Shown piece after piece: positions 13,422 to 21,673 of a stretch of 58,186 bases of DNA. Position 1 is the stretch's first letter; each line of letters begins with the position of its first letter. The notes under the pieces were generated by a model. It was not told the DNA's origin, did no database searches, and saw nothing but the letters and a program-made list of their open reading frames with translations. The translations under genes were made by a program, and so were the position numbers. Where the stretch lies: positions 1 to 58,186 of the forward strand of contig NZ_CAKZHY010000021.1 of assembly GCF_936928535.1 (NCBI RefSeq), written 5' to 3'. The DNA is from an uncultured Bradyrhizobium sp. GTDB taxonomy: Bacteria > Pseudomonadota > Alphaproteobacteria > Rhizobiales > Xanthobacteraceae.

Positions 13422-13910
13422 ATGAGCGAAAACAACGCGATCCGTCACGACGAAGATGCGCATGCGGCCCTTCTGTCCGGCCGCCAGCCGGCCCTGACCG
13501 GCTGCCCTTGGCACGACGTCAACGAAATGCTCCAATCTGCCGGCTTGCGCCCGACGCGTCAGCGCATGGCGCTCGGCTGGCTGCTGTTCGGGAAGGGCGC
13601 GCGCCATCTCACGGCTGAAATGCTGTATGAGGAAGCGACGCTGGCCAAAGTGCCGGTCTCGCTTGCGACCGTCTACAACACGCTGAACCAGCTGACCGAT
13701 GCCGGCCTGCTGCGCCAGGTCAGTGTGGACGGCACCAAGACCTATTTCGACACGAACGTCACCACCCACCACCATTACTACCTCGAGAACAGCCACGAGC
13801 TGGTCGATATCGAGGATCCGCATCTGGAGCTGTCCAAGATGCCGGAGGTGCCAGAGGGGTACGAGATCGCACGCATCGACATGGTCGTGCGCCTGCGCAA
13901 GAAGCGCTGA
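13422..13910 (+). CDS. irr: Iron response regulator Irr (Fur family, heme-responsive)
   Basis: Irr is the Rhizobiales Fur-family regulator that accumulates under iron limitation and is degraded on binding heme from ferrochelatase. The product is 162 residues from the ATG at 13422 (MSENNAIRHDEDA). It has the heme-regulatory motif GCPWH with Cys28, the winged helix (LRPTRQRMALG ... VSLATVYNTLNQLTDAGLLRQV) and the His triplet of TTHHHYYLEN, linked to the second heme site. An in-frame GTG at 13395 would add 9 residues; the ATG gives a length close to the 163 I recall for B. japonicum. It is divergent from fabA. Confidence 0.96.
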   Translation: MSENNAIRHDEDAHAALLSGRQPALTGCPWHDVNEMLQSAGLRPTRQRMALGWLLFGKGARHLTAEMLYEEATLAKVPVSLATVYNTLNQLTDAGLLRQVSVDGTKTYFDTNVTTHHHYYLENSHELVDIEDPHLELSKMPEVPEGYEIARIDMVVRLRKKR

Positions 13911-13942
13911 CACTACCTAAAAAATCGAATTGAGATCGTCAT

Positions 13943-13971
13943 GGCCGGGCTTGTCCCGGCCGTTGTTGTTT
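13943..13971 (+). terminator. Probable irr terminator
   Basis: GGCCGGG (13943-13949) and CCCGGCC (13955-13961) form a perfect stem with a CTTGT loop, followed by the T-rich GTTGTTGTTT. The stem sequence is also a common form of Bradyrhizobium intergenic repeat. Confidence 0.6.
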
Positions 13972-14078
13972 CGCGTCGTCATTCCGGGGCGGTGCGCAGC
14001 GCCGAACTATGGTGCGCTCTTGCGCACCTGAGAATCTCGAGATCCCGGGTTCTCGCTGCGCGAGCCCCTGGATGACGC
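13972..14078. repeat. Bradyrhizobium-type intergenic repeat
   Basis: The stretch starting CGTCATTCCGGGGCGG and passing through GGTGCGCTCTTGCGCACC and GAATCTCGAGATCCCGGG to GGATGACG begins and ends with near-complementary ends and contains internal palindromes. This layout matches the dispersed noncoding repeats I associate with Bradyrhizobium intergenic regions. No frame is supported. It lies between irr and the SH3 gene. Confidence 0.5.
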
Positions 14079-14086
14079 CTCCAGCG

Positions 14087-14617
14087 TCAATTCACCTGCT
14101 CGTCCGCGTAGACGCCCCAGAGGCGCTCCTGCTGGATCCAGCCGTCAAAGCCATTGCCGGTGACGTGGCACCAGCTGGTGGTGCATTTTTTCACTGTGGT
14201 CACGACCCCGGCCTGGAGCTTTGCGGCCACCGCGCTGTCGGGATCGGCATGGTCATAGATCGGCGCCAGTTCGTCCTTGTGCTTCATGGTGACCACCGCA
14301 GTGCGGCGGCCCGACAGGAGAGAATGATAGACCCAACCCTCGGCGCCCTCGGAATCGCGCACCCGACGCCAGTTCTCGAACTCTGCGGTGATTTCGACCG
14401 GCAGACCGGCCCTTGTGTAGACCCAGGCCACGTCATTGTCCTTGGTCGGGCCCGCGCGGACGTTCACGTGATCCGATTTGAGGCTGACATAGCGCGGCAC
14501 GGGAAGACCGCTGGCGGTCTGGGGCGTGGTGTCCTTGGCCGAGTGCGAGGGGCCGACCGAAGCGCTCCACCAGGTGCAAACGAGCGCCATCACCGAACAA
14601 AAACGCCCCAACGCCAT
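14087..14617 (-). CDS. Exported SH3-domain protein
   Basis: A 176-residue protein with an N-terminal signal-like segment (about 1-26, MALGRF then a hydrophobic run). A bacterial SH3 (SH3_3) repeat follows (about 44-100, with SLKSDHVNVRAGPTKDNDVAWVY and GWVYHSLL), then a second degenerate repeat (about 105-170, with KLQAGVVTTVKKCTTSWCHV and GWIQQERLWG). Such proteins are usually periplasmic and often bind cell-wall peptides. The start at 14617 (ATG, AGGAG upstream) was preferred over the TTG at 14620. No neighbour clarifies its role. Confidence 0.85.
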   Translation of the reverse strand: MALGRFCSVMALVCTWWSASVGPSHSAKDTTPQTASGLPVPRYVSLKSDHVNVRAGPTKDNDVAWVYTRAGLPVEITAEFENWRRVRDSEGAEGWVYHSLLSGRRTAVVTMKHKDELAPIYDHADPDSAVAAKLQAGVVTTVKKCTTSWCHVTGNGFDGWIQQERLWGVYADEQVN

Positions 14618-14941
14618 CAACCCGTCTCCTGTCGAAGACCCGGCTAAACCGGGTCCTCACCCCAAATTCCAAAACCTGCCGCGCACGCCCCTCCCCCGCC
14701 CCACGCGGGTGTTCCCGAAGCGCTAGTCCTGGTTCTTGTCTTGGGCCGGCCTTCTGCTAGAGAGGACGGACATCTGAACAACCAGTTTGCCCCGATTTTC
14801 CGGTCGGAAAGCGGGGCGAAAGCTTGAAGGAAACGCCGGGGACGACACGGCAAAGGCAGTGTCGAACAACCGGGTTAATGAGGCCTCAACAGCCGGCCTT
14901 TGGCGACAAAGACCGCCTGCAACGCCTCATGAGGGCAAGAC
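14618..14941. other. Intergenic region before the D-2-hydroxyacid dehydrogenase gene
   Basis: This 324-bp region separates divergent genes. A small hairpin, GACCCGG (14637-14643) with CCGGGTC (14649-14655), lies close to the SH3 gene. A GAGGG ribosome-binding site precedes the ATG at 14942. I see no gene and no clear operator. Confidence 0.4.
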
Positions 14942-15943
14942 ATGTCGGTGAAGAAAAAGCCCCTCGTCGTGGTGACGCGCAAGCTGCCGGACTCGATCGA
15001 GACCCGGATGCGCGAGCTGTTCGACGCGCGCATCAATCTGGACGACACGCCGATGTCGGCCGAGCAGCTCGCCGAAGCGGCGCGCACCGCCGACATCCTG
15101 GTTCCGACCGTCACCGATCACATCAGCGCCGACATCGTCAACCAGGCTGACTGCAAGCTGAAGCTGATCGCCAATTTCGGCAACGGCGTCGACAATATCG
15201 ATGTCGAGGCCGCGCATGCCCGCGGCATTACCGTGACCAACACGCCGAAGGTTTTGACCGAAGACACCGCCGACATGACCATGGCGCTGATCCTGGCCGT
15301 GCCGCGCCGGATGATCGAAGGCGCCTCGGTGCTGACGGAGGGGAAACCCTGGGCCGGCTGGTCGCCGACCTGGATGCTCGGCCACCGCATCGGGGGCAAA
15401 CGCCTCGGCATCATCGGCATGGGCCGCATCGGCCAGGCGGTCGCGCGCCGCGCCCGCGCCTTCGGCCTGCAGATCCACTATCACAACCGCCGTCCCGTCG
15501 CTCCGAAGATCGCCGAAGAGCTCGGCGCGACCTATTGGGAAAGCCTCGACCAGATGCTGGCGCGGATGGACATCATCTCGGTGAACTGTCCGCACACGCC
15601 GGCGACCTACCATCTGCTGTCGGCGCGGCGGCTGAAGCTGATCCGCAAGGATGCCTACATCGTCAACACCGCACGCGGCGAAGTCACCGACGAAGATACG
15701 CTGATCAAGCTGATCGAAGGCGGCGAGATCGGCGGCGCCGGCCTCGACGTCTACGAGCACGAGCCGGCGGTCAATCCCAAGCTGGTGCGGCTCGCCAAGG
15801 CCGGCAAGGTGATACTGATGCCGCATATGGGCTCGGCCACGATCGAGGGCCGCGTCGAGATGGGCGAGAAGGTGATCATCAACATCCGCACCTTCCTCGA
15901 CGCGCACAAGCCGCCGGACCGCGTGCTGCCGAGCATGCTGTAA
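14942..15943 (+). CDS. D-2-hydroxyacid dehydrogenase (glyoxylate/hydroxypyruvate reductase type)
   Basis: An NAD(P)-dependent D-2-hydroxyacid dehydrogenase of 333 residues. The Rossmann motif GMGRIGQAVARRA follows the first half of the split substrate domain. The catalytic Arg is in VNTARGEVTDE, the Glu in DVYEHEP and the His in MPHMGSATIEGR. The substrate-side motif GNGVDNID and the overall pattern match the glyoxylate/hydroxypyruvate reductase (GyaR-like) subgroup better than phosphoglycerate dehydrogenase, since there is no C-terminal ACT domain. It converges on the MoeB-like gene. Confidence 0.9.
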   Translation: MSVKKKPLVVVTRKLPDSIETRMRELFDARINLDDTPMSAEQLAEAARTADILVPTVTDHISADIVNQADCKLKLIANFGNGVDNIDVEAAHARGITVTNTPKVLTEDTADMTMALILAVPRRMIEGASVLTEGKPWAGWSPTWMLGHRIGGKRLGIIGMGRIGQAVARRARAFGLQIHYHNRRPVAPKIAEELGATYWESLDQMLARMDIISVNCPHTPATYHLLSARRLKLIRKDAYIVNTARGEVTDEDTLIKLIEGGEIGGAGLDVYEHEPAVNPKLVRLAKAGKVILMPHMGSATIEGRVEMGEKVIINIRTFLDAHKPPDRVLPSML

Positions 15944-15963
15944 CCTGATGACCGCAATCAGGT
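15943..15963. terminator. Short hairpin at the convergent ends of the dehydrogenase and MoeB-like genes
   Basis: ACCTGAT (15943-15949) and ATCAGGT (15957-15963) form a perfect 7-bp stem with a 7-nt loop. It overlaps the stop codons of both convergent genes. There is no T-run, so termination by it alone is uncertain. Confidence 0.35.
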
Positions 15964-16761
15964 ACGATGGATGCTGAGATCGTCGAACACCGGCCCGTCG
16001 CCGTTGAGCGGATTGGCGGGATCGCGCGTATAGCGCAGCGTCTCGAAACGCATCGCACGCGCGTCGATCATCAGCAGGCGGCCGACGAGACCCTCGCCGA
16101 AGCCGACGATCTCGCGGATCGCCTCCAGCGCCATCATCGAGCCGAGCACGCCGGCGAGCGCGCCCATGACGCCGGCCTCCGCGCAGGCCGGCACGGTGCC
16201 TGGCGGCGGCGCTTCCGGAAACAGGCAACGATAGGTCGGATTGAATTCGCCTTGCTCATTCGTCTCATGCGCGCGGATCGTGGTGAGCGAGCCGTCGAAG
16301 GTGCCGAGCGCCGCCGTGATCAGCGGCCGCTTCGCAAAGAAGCAGGCGTCGGAAGCGAGATACCGCGTCGAGAAATTGTCGGAACCGTCGAGCACGAGAT
16401 CGTAACCGCCGATCAGCGAGAGCGCATTGTCGGCATTGAGCCAGGTGGCGTGGCCGACGAAGCGGACGTGCGGATTGAGTTCTGCGATCCGCTCGGCCGC
16501 GCTCTCGACCTTATGGCGACCGATATCGGGCGTGGTGTGAATGACCTGGCGCTGCAGATTCGAAAGCGACACCACGTCGTCATCGACCACACCGAGCGTG
16601 CCGACACCGGCGGCAGCCAGATACATCAGGGCAGGCGCACCGAGCCCGCCGGCGCCGATCACCACCACGGAGGCCTTTTTCAACGCAGCCTGACCCGGGC
16701 CTCCGACATCGCGCAGCACGATATGGCGGGCATAGCGTTCGAGTTCGTCCGGGCTCAGCAT
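15958..16761 (-). CDS. MoeB/ThiF-family adenylyltransferase lacking the zinc-site cysteines
   Basis: A 267-residue E1-like enzyme. Relatives adenylate the C-terminal Gly of MoaD or ThiS for molybdopterin or thiamine sulfur transfer. It has the ATP loop GAGGLGAP (about 36-43), the D-x6-SNLQRQ motif (about 60-72), DGSDNF (125-130) and the Cys of PACAEAGV (Cys193). E. coli MoeB binds structural zinc through two CxxC pairs; here the first pair is TYRC (only Cys179) and the C-terminal pair is absent (NPLN). No moaD, moaE or thi gene is nearby, so the partner is unknown. It is divergent from the protease-like gene. Confidence 0.85.
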   Translation of the reverse strand: MLSPDELERYARHIVLRDVGGPGQAALKKASVVVIGAGGLGAPALMYLAAAGVGTLGVVDDDVVSLSNLQRQVIHTTPDIGRHKVESAAERIAELNPHVRFVGHATWLNADNALSLIGGYDLVLDGSDNFSTRYLASDACFFAKRPLITAALGTFDGSLTTIRAHETNEQGEFNPTYRCLFPEAPPPGTVPACAEAGVMGALAGVLGSMMALEAIREIVGFGEGLVGRLLMIDARAMRFETLRYTRDPANPLNGDGPVFDDLSIHRT

Positions 16762-16780
16762 CGTCCTTCGTCCCTCTCAA

Positions 16781-16889
16781 CCCTCATGGTGAGGAGGCGC
16801 AAAGCGCCGTCTCGAACCATGCAGGCCCCGCTGCGACAGCTCGGCCTTCATCCTTCGAGACGCCGCTTCGCGGCTCCTCAGGATGAGGC
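16781..16889. repeat. Two inverted copies of a structured 41-nt intergenic repeat
   Basis: Copy 1 (16781-16821, minus orientation) and copy 2 (16849-16889, plus orientation) read the same element. Both share TTCGAGACG, CGCTT, TCCTCA and ATGAGG. Where they differ, both sides of a stem change together: CATGG/CCATG in copy 1 against CATCC/GGATG in copy 2, and GGCGC/GCGCC against GCCGC/GCGGC. The paired changes keep the fold, which indicates selection on secondary structure. The family is one I associate with dispersed rhizobial repeats. Confidence 0.65.
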
Positions 16890-16975
16890 TCAACTCCTGA
16901 ACCAGCCCAACATTGTTCGCGACCAACGAGATGTGCTTCAATGGCAGCGCGTTCAATGGGCTGGCTGGATTTGTC

Positions 16976-18337
16976 ATGAGATCGATGCTTGCGGCAACAC
17001 TGATGTTGGCCTCCGCCACAGGCGCCGGCGCCCAGATGACGGCGCCACAGGTCCCCGGCACAAAGCCGAAGACGGTCCAGACCGTTCCGATCAAGCCGCC
17101 CGCCCTGCAAACGCCGTCGGAAACGGCCTATGCCATGGCGCAGGCCGAACGGCTATCGCTGCAGTCCGACCTCGCCTGGGTCGGCGAGTATAACGGCGCC
17201 ATCACCGGCGACGTCAGCTCCCGCATGGTCGATGCCATCAAGCAATACCAGAAGGCCAAGGGCGGCAAGCCGACCGGCGTGCTCAATCCGCAGGAGCGCG
17301 CCGCGCTGGCCGAGACCGCACGGCGCAAGCAGGACAGCGTCGGCTGGAAAATCGTGACGGAGATGACCAGCGGCGCGCGGCTCGGCATCCCCTCCAAGCT
17401 GGTACCGCAGCAGGCGACCGACGCCAACGGCTCGAAATGGACCTCGCCGACCGGCACGGTGCAGGTGCTGCTGAGCCGTCGCAAGGAGGCGAATCCGACC
17501 ACCGCAAAACTCGCCGACGCCGAGAAGAAGGAACCGGCCGGCCGCAAGGTCGATTACACCGTCGTGAAGCCCGATTTCTTCGTGCTGTCAGGATTGCAGG
17601 GCCTGAAGAAGTTTTACGTGCGCGGCACCTTCAAGGGCGACGAAGTCCGTATCATGACGATCCTGTACGATCAGGCGACCGAAAACACGGTCGAGCCTGT
17701 CGTGATCGCGATGTCGAGCGCGTTCAATGCTTTTCCATCGGGGCCGCAAGCAGGGCCGCCGCCGCGCAAGACCGTCGAATACGGCACCGGTATCGTCGTC
17801 AGCGACGACGGCGCAATCGTCACGGATCGTCTCGTCACCGATTCCTGTCTCGCCATCACCATCGGCGGCTACGGCAATGCCGATCGCCTCACTGAAGACA
17901 AGGAGCACGATCTCGCGCTGTTGCACATCTACGGCGCGCGCGGATTGAAGCCGCTCAGCCTGACCGGCGGCGCGGCAAAGACTGCTGTCGATGTCGTCGG
18001 CATCGCCGATCCGCAGAGCCAGGGCGGTGCAGCCGGCGTATCGAGCGTCAAGGGCGCGCTGGCGCCGATGACGAGCAGCGACTCCGCGTTGTCGCCGCCA
18101 CCCGCTGTCGGCTTCTCCGGAAGCCCCGCCCTCGATAGCGACGGCAAATTCGCGGGAATTGCGCTGTTGAAGCCGGCGATGGTCGCAGGGCCTGCGACCA
18201 CGTTGCCGGCGTCGCAAGCGGTGATGGTTTCCGCAGAGACGGTGCGTGACTTCCTGAAGGCAAACGACGTCACCGCGAATGGCACGTCGAACGATGCGAA
18301 GGCCGCCGTCGTGCGCGTGATCTGCGTGCGGAAGTAA
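16976..18337 (+). CDS. Exported trypsin-like protein with an apparently degenerate active site
   Basis: A 453-residue protein from the ATG at 16976, whose first 20 or so residues (MRSMLAATLMLASATGAGAQ) look like a cleavable signal peptide. A peptidoglycan-binding-like helical segment follows (about 55-110, DLAWVGEYNGAITGDVSSRMVDAIKQYQ), then a middle domain, then a chymotrypsin-fold C-terminal half. That half has YGTGIVVSDDGAIVTDRLV, EHDLALL (Asp position) and GFSGSPALD (Ser position). The catalytic His normally in the IVTxAHV motif is replaced by Arg (VTDRLV), so proteolysis is doubtful. An in-frame start at 16913 would spoil the signal peptide. Confidence 0.8.
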   Translation: MRSMLAATLMLASATGAGAQMTAPQVPGTKPKTVQTVPIKPPALQTPSETAYAMAQAERLSLQSDLAWVGEYNGAITGDVSSRMVDAIKQYQKAKGGKPTGVLNPQERAALAETARRKQDSVGWKIVTEMTSGARLGIPSKLVPQQATDANGSKWTSPTGTVQVLLSRRKEANPTTAKLADAEKKEPAGRKVDYTVVKPDFFVLSGLQGLKKFYVRGTFKGDEVRIMTILYDQATENTVEPVVIAMSSAFNAFPSGPQAGPPPRKTVEYGTGIVVSDDGAIVTDRLVTDSCLAITIGGYGNADRLTEDKEHDLALLHIYGARGLKPLSLTGGAAKTAVDVVGIADPQSQGGAAGVSSVKGALAPMTSSDSALSPPPAVGFSGSPALDSDGKFAGIALLKPAMVAGPATTLPASQAVMVSAETVRDFLKANDVTANGTSNDAKAAVVRVICVRK

Positions 18338-18425
18338 CTCGGACGGCGGCCGCGATACTTCTGCTGTCTCGACGCGTGCAGCTACAAAATATCTCCCCGC
18401 CGAGCCAAACTGTTTCGGCTTTGCC

Positions 18426-19577
18426 TTACAAGCCTTTAGGAGTGGCCAAATTTTCGAGCGGGGCTGTCAGGCGGCAAACGAGACCGGTCGAATCATAGGA
18501 AACGTCGACGGATCCACCAAAATCGTCTTCCAGAACCCGGGAAATGAGCCGTGACCCAAAACCGACCCGGGAAGGCTCCGATGCAATTGGTCCGCCAAGT
18601 TCCTGCCAGACGAAAATGAATCTTGTCCCTCCGTCCTGATCCTCCGCCGTCCAGGCAATCGACACGTGGCCGTTTGCCACGCTCAGGGCGCCGTACTTCA
18701 AAGCGTTCGTCGCCAGCTCGTGGATCGCAAGAGACAGACCGAGAGCCTGTCGAGACTTGACGACAAGCGGGGGGCCCGAAACCGTAAAGCGGCCTTCGCC
18801 TGTCCGATAAGGGATGAGGGCAGTGTCGATCACATCCAGAAGGGGCGCGGCAGCCCAATTTGCGGCGGTCAACAGGTCATGGGCGCGCCCGAACGCGCCA
18901 AGTCGCGCCTGGTACTTTCCAAGATCGGCTTTGCTGGATGGTTCGCGAAATGTCTGGGCGGCCACCGCGCTCAGAACGGCAAGCGTGTTCTTGACGCGGT
19001 GCTTCAGCTCCTCATTGATGAGGCCCAGCGCTTCTCTTGCCATATGCTCGGACGTGACATCCCGGCAGACCACAAGCACGCCGCCCACCTCGCCTTCGAG
19101 ATCGATCGGACCAAAGCTGTACGTCCACCAAACGTCTTCGCGGCGACCGTGACGGGTCACCGGCACAAGCTGATCCTCATGCCAGGTCGCTCCCTTGCCG
19201 GACATGACGTACTCGATCTGCGGACCAATGATGTTCCAGATCTCAGCCCAGCACTCGCGGCCGCGCGCCCCCAGCGCGCTTGGATGGCGTTCGGGTCCCA
19301 TCGTCTCGCGATATGCGTCGTTGTAGAATTGAATGAGGTCAGGCCCCCACCAGATGAACATCGGGTGCCGCGAGGTCAGAACGAGCCGTACCGTCACGCG
19401 AAGACTTTGGGGCCAAATTTCCGGAGAGCCCAGAGGAGTGCTGGACCAGTCGAACGCTCGCGTCAACGCGCCCAACTCACCTCCGCCGGCCAAGAAGTCG
19501 CTGCCAATATCCCTGCCCATACGCACAACCCTACCGAGACGGCACTCGATCCTCCCGCTGCCGGCGTTTCGTAGCAT
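18426..19577 (-). CDS. HWE-family sensor histidine kinase with PAS domain
   Basis: A soluble sensor kinase. From the preferred ATG at 19577 it is 383 residues, with GGAGA 5 nt upstream; the open frame continues to 19694. After FLAGGGELGALTRAFDWSSTPLG, a PAS domain spans about 60-175 (PMFIWWGPDLIQFYNDAYRE). The H-box is EELKHRVKNTLAVLSAVAAQT with His193. The N-box is HELATNALKYGALS, and WQELGG supplies the W-x-E motif that defines HWE kinases. No response regulator is adjacent, so it is an orphan here. The stimulus is unknown. Confidence 0.9.
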   Translation of the reverse strand: MLRNAGSGRIECRLGRVVRMGRDIGSDFLAGGGELGALTRAFDWSSTPLGSPEIWPQSLRVTVRLVLTSRHPMFIWWGPDLIQFYNDAYRETMGPERHPSALGARGRECWAEIWNIIGPQIEYVMSGKGATWHEDQLVPVTRHGRREDVWWTYSFGPIDLEGEVGGVLVVCRDVTSEHMAREALGLINEELKHRVKNTLAVLSAVAAQTFREPSSKADLGKYQARLGAFGRAHDLLTAANWAAAPLLDVIDTALIPYRTGEGRFTVSGPPLVVKSRQALGLSLAIHELATNALKYGALSVANGHVSIAWTAEDQDGGTRFIFVWQELGGPIASEPSRVGFGSRLISRVLEDDFGGSVDVSYDSTGLVCRLTAPLENLATPKGL

Positions 19578-19750
19578 ACAATCTCCGATGCGTGCCGTCA
19601 TCCGCCTCGATCGCACCGCCTGGACGACGTCCGTCTCGAATTTGCCGACGCACTGTCGGAAAGCTGCCGCGGCCGTTCCAAAACTGCCAGTCACTAGATT
19701 CGTGTTCGTTCAAGGCAGAGGACGACGTTCGTCGTTTCAAGAGCGGACGT

Positions 19751-21430
19751 CTAACTCAGACTGAATCTGATCCCGGCTTTCGTAAGCCCGCCGGAAATGC
19801 CGACCGGCGTGCCATCTGCACGCCAGCAGGCGGCGCCGGTCATGGTGCCGTCGTCGTGGAAGGCGATACCGTTCATGCCGCCTGCGACAGTCGCGACCGG
19901 CTGGACCTTGTGGCCGAGCGCTGCGAGTTTTGCGCGCACGGCTTCCGGCACGGCCTGCTCGACCTCGAGCGCATTGCCTTCGGTCCAGACGCGCGGCGCC
20001 TCGACCGCTTCCTGCAGGCTCATGCCGTGGTCGATCAGATTGACCAGCGCCTGCATGGCGCTCGGAAAGATGCGCTTTCCCCCGGGCAGGCCCAACGCAT
20101 AGCGCAGCTTGCCATCGCGCAAAGCCATCATCGGTGACATCGAGGTCGTCACGCGCTTGCCCGGCGCCAGCGACAGCGCGTGGCCCGGCCGCGGATCGAA
20201 CAGGTTCATGTAATTGTTGGCGATGGCCCCGAGACCGGGGATCATGATCTTGGCGCCGAACAGATTGTTGATGGTCTGCGTGGTCGCGACCACGTTGCCA
20301 AAACTGTCTGCCGCAGTCATGTGCGTGGTGTGCGCGCTTTCGAGCTGCGTGACGCCGGCGCCCCAGGCTTGCGCACGCGCAGGGTCGATCGCGCGGCGGC
20401 GCTCCTCGGCATAGGCCTTCGAGGTCAGCTTCTCCACGGGCACGCCGACATAATCAGGATCGCCGCTCGCCGCGGCGCGATCGGCGAAAGCGATCTTCAG
20501 GACCTCGGCGAGGTAATGAATCGTCTCCGACGTGCCGAAGCCGAGGCCGCCGATGTCGTAACCCTCCAGAATGTTCAGCATCTGCGCGATGTGCACGCCG
20601 GAGGCCGCAGGCGGCGGCGGGCCAAAAATGCTCCAGCCGCGATAGTCGGCGCGGATCGGCTGACGCTCGACCGTCTTGTAGCTCGTCAGATCATTGCGGC
20701 GGATGAAGCCGCCGGCTTTCTCCATGTAGTCGACGAGGATGTCGCCGAGCGGCCCTTCGTAAAGAGCCTGCTCGCCGTGGTCGGCGATATAGCGGAGCGT
20801 CTCGGCATATTCCGCTTGCACCACACGTGCGCCGACCTTGAGCGGCTCGCCGTCGGGCAAATAGATCGCCGCGATCGGTTTGTCCCTGCGCATCACGGCG
20901 GCGCTCTCGCTGATGCATTCGTGCAAATACGGCGTCGCCGCATAGCCACGCGCGGCGTGCTTGATCGCCGGCTGCATGACGTCGGCGAGCGACATGGTGC
21001 CGAACCTTTGCAGCGTCTCGCACCAGGCTTTCAGCGAGCCCGGCGTGGCGACCGCCTTCGGCCCGTTGAGGTTCTCGTTGCCGACGGTGTCGAAGACGTC
21101 GTGGGCCGAGCCCGGCTTCGAAATGTAGGTGGTGTCGCGCACCGAGGCGGGCACCGTGCTCTGGCCGTCGATGATGCGGTGGCTGCCGTCCGCGAGGCGG
21201 ATATGCGCCATGCCGCCGCCGATGATGCCGACCATCATCGGCTCGACCACCGTCAGCGTGAACAGGGTGGCGATCGCCGCATCGATCGCGTTGCCGCCGG
21301 CCGCCAGCATCTCGGCGCCGGCGCTGGACGCCAGCGGGTGGTTGCTCACGACCATGCCGCGGCTCGAGACCGCCGGCATCTTCTGGCATTCAAAACCCGT
21401 TGCCGTCCGGTCGCGCCAATTTCCGCCCAT
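19751..21430 (-). CDS. Gamma-glutamyltransferase family protein (cytoplasmic type)
   Basis: A 559-residue Ntn-hydrolase. GGT proteins are made as one chain and cleaved before a Thr that becomes the nucleophile of the small subunit. That Thr is Thr368 in ESAHTTHMTAAD, and the family block NNYMNLFDPRPG and SMSPMMALRDGKL follow. The N-terminus (VSSRGMVVSNHPLASSAGAEMLAAGGNAIDAA) is typical, but there is no signal peptide, unlike secreted GGTs. It may act on gamma-glutamyl compounds other than glutathione, or resemble cephalosporin acylase-type members. The HWE kinase lies 173 bp downstream. Confidence 0.92.
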   Translation of the reverse strand: MGGNWRDRTATGFECQKMPAVSSRGMVVSNHPLASSAGAEMLAAGGNAIDAAIATLFTLTVVEPMMVGIIGGGMAHIRLADGSHRIIDGQSTVPASVRDTTYISKPGSAHDVFDTVGNENLNGPKAVATPGSLKAWCETLQRFGTMSLADVMQPAIKHAARGYAATPYLHECISESAAVMRRDKPIAAIYLPDGEPLKVGARVVQAEYAETLRYIADHGEQALYEGPLGDILVDYMEKAGGFIRRNDLTSYKTVERQPIRADYRGWSIFGPPPPAASGVHIAQMLNILEGYDIGGLGFGTSETIHYLAEVLKIAFADRAAASGDPDYVGVPVEKLTSKAYAEERRRAIDPARAQAWGAGVTQLESAHTTHMTAADSFGNVVATTQTINNLFGAKIMIPGLGAIANNYMNLFDPRPGHALSLAPGKRVTTSMSPMMALRDGKLRYALGLPGGKRIFPSAMQALVNLIDHGMSLQEAVEAPRVWTEGNALEVEQAVPEAVRAKLAALGHKVQPVATVAGGMNGIAFHDDGTMTGAACWRADGTPVGISGGLTKAGIRFSLS

Positions 21431-21673
21431 GCCTGATGTCCTTCTTGTTCACGATGGCGAGCACATCACACGCAGGATTACGGGTCCAGTAATGGTACGG
21501 ATTAGCTGGCATTCCTGATTCTGCCATCATCGTTACTGTTGATTCGGACATCCGCGGTCCCCTTTGGATCGGGCAGGGCACGTCCTGAGCGAGAAGAGCT
21601 CAGCATCGAAATGCGATGCACGTTCGCGTGGCGTTATCCCGAGACCCAAGCACTCCAAAGGATTCAACTCTCC
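21431..21673. other. Intergenic region between the GGT and ParA genes
   Basis: 243 bp between divergent starts. The parA frame is open to 21539, but the conserved protein begins at 21674. I see no operator or RNA structure. Confidence 0.35.
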
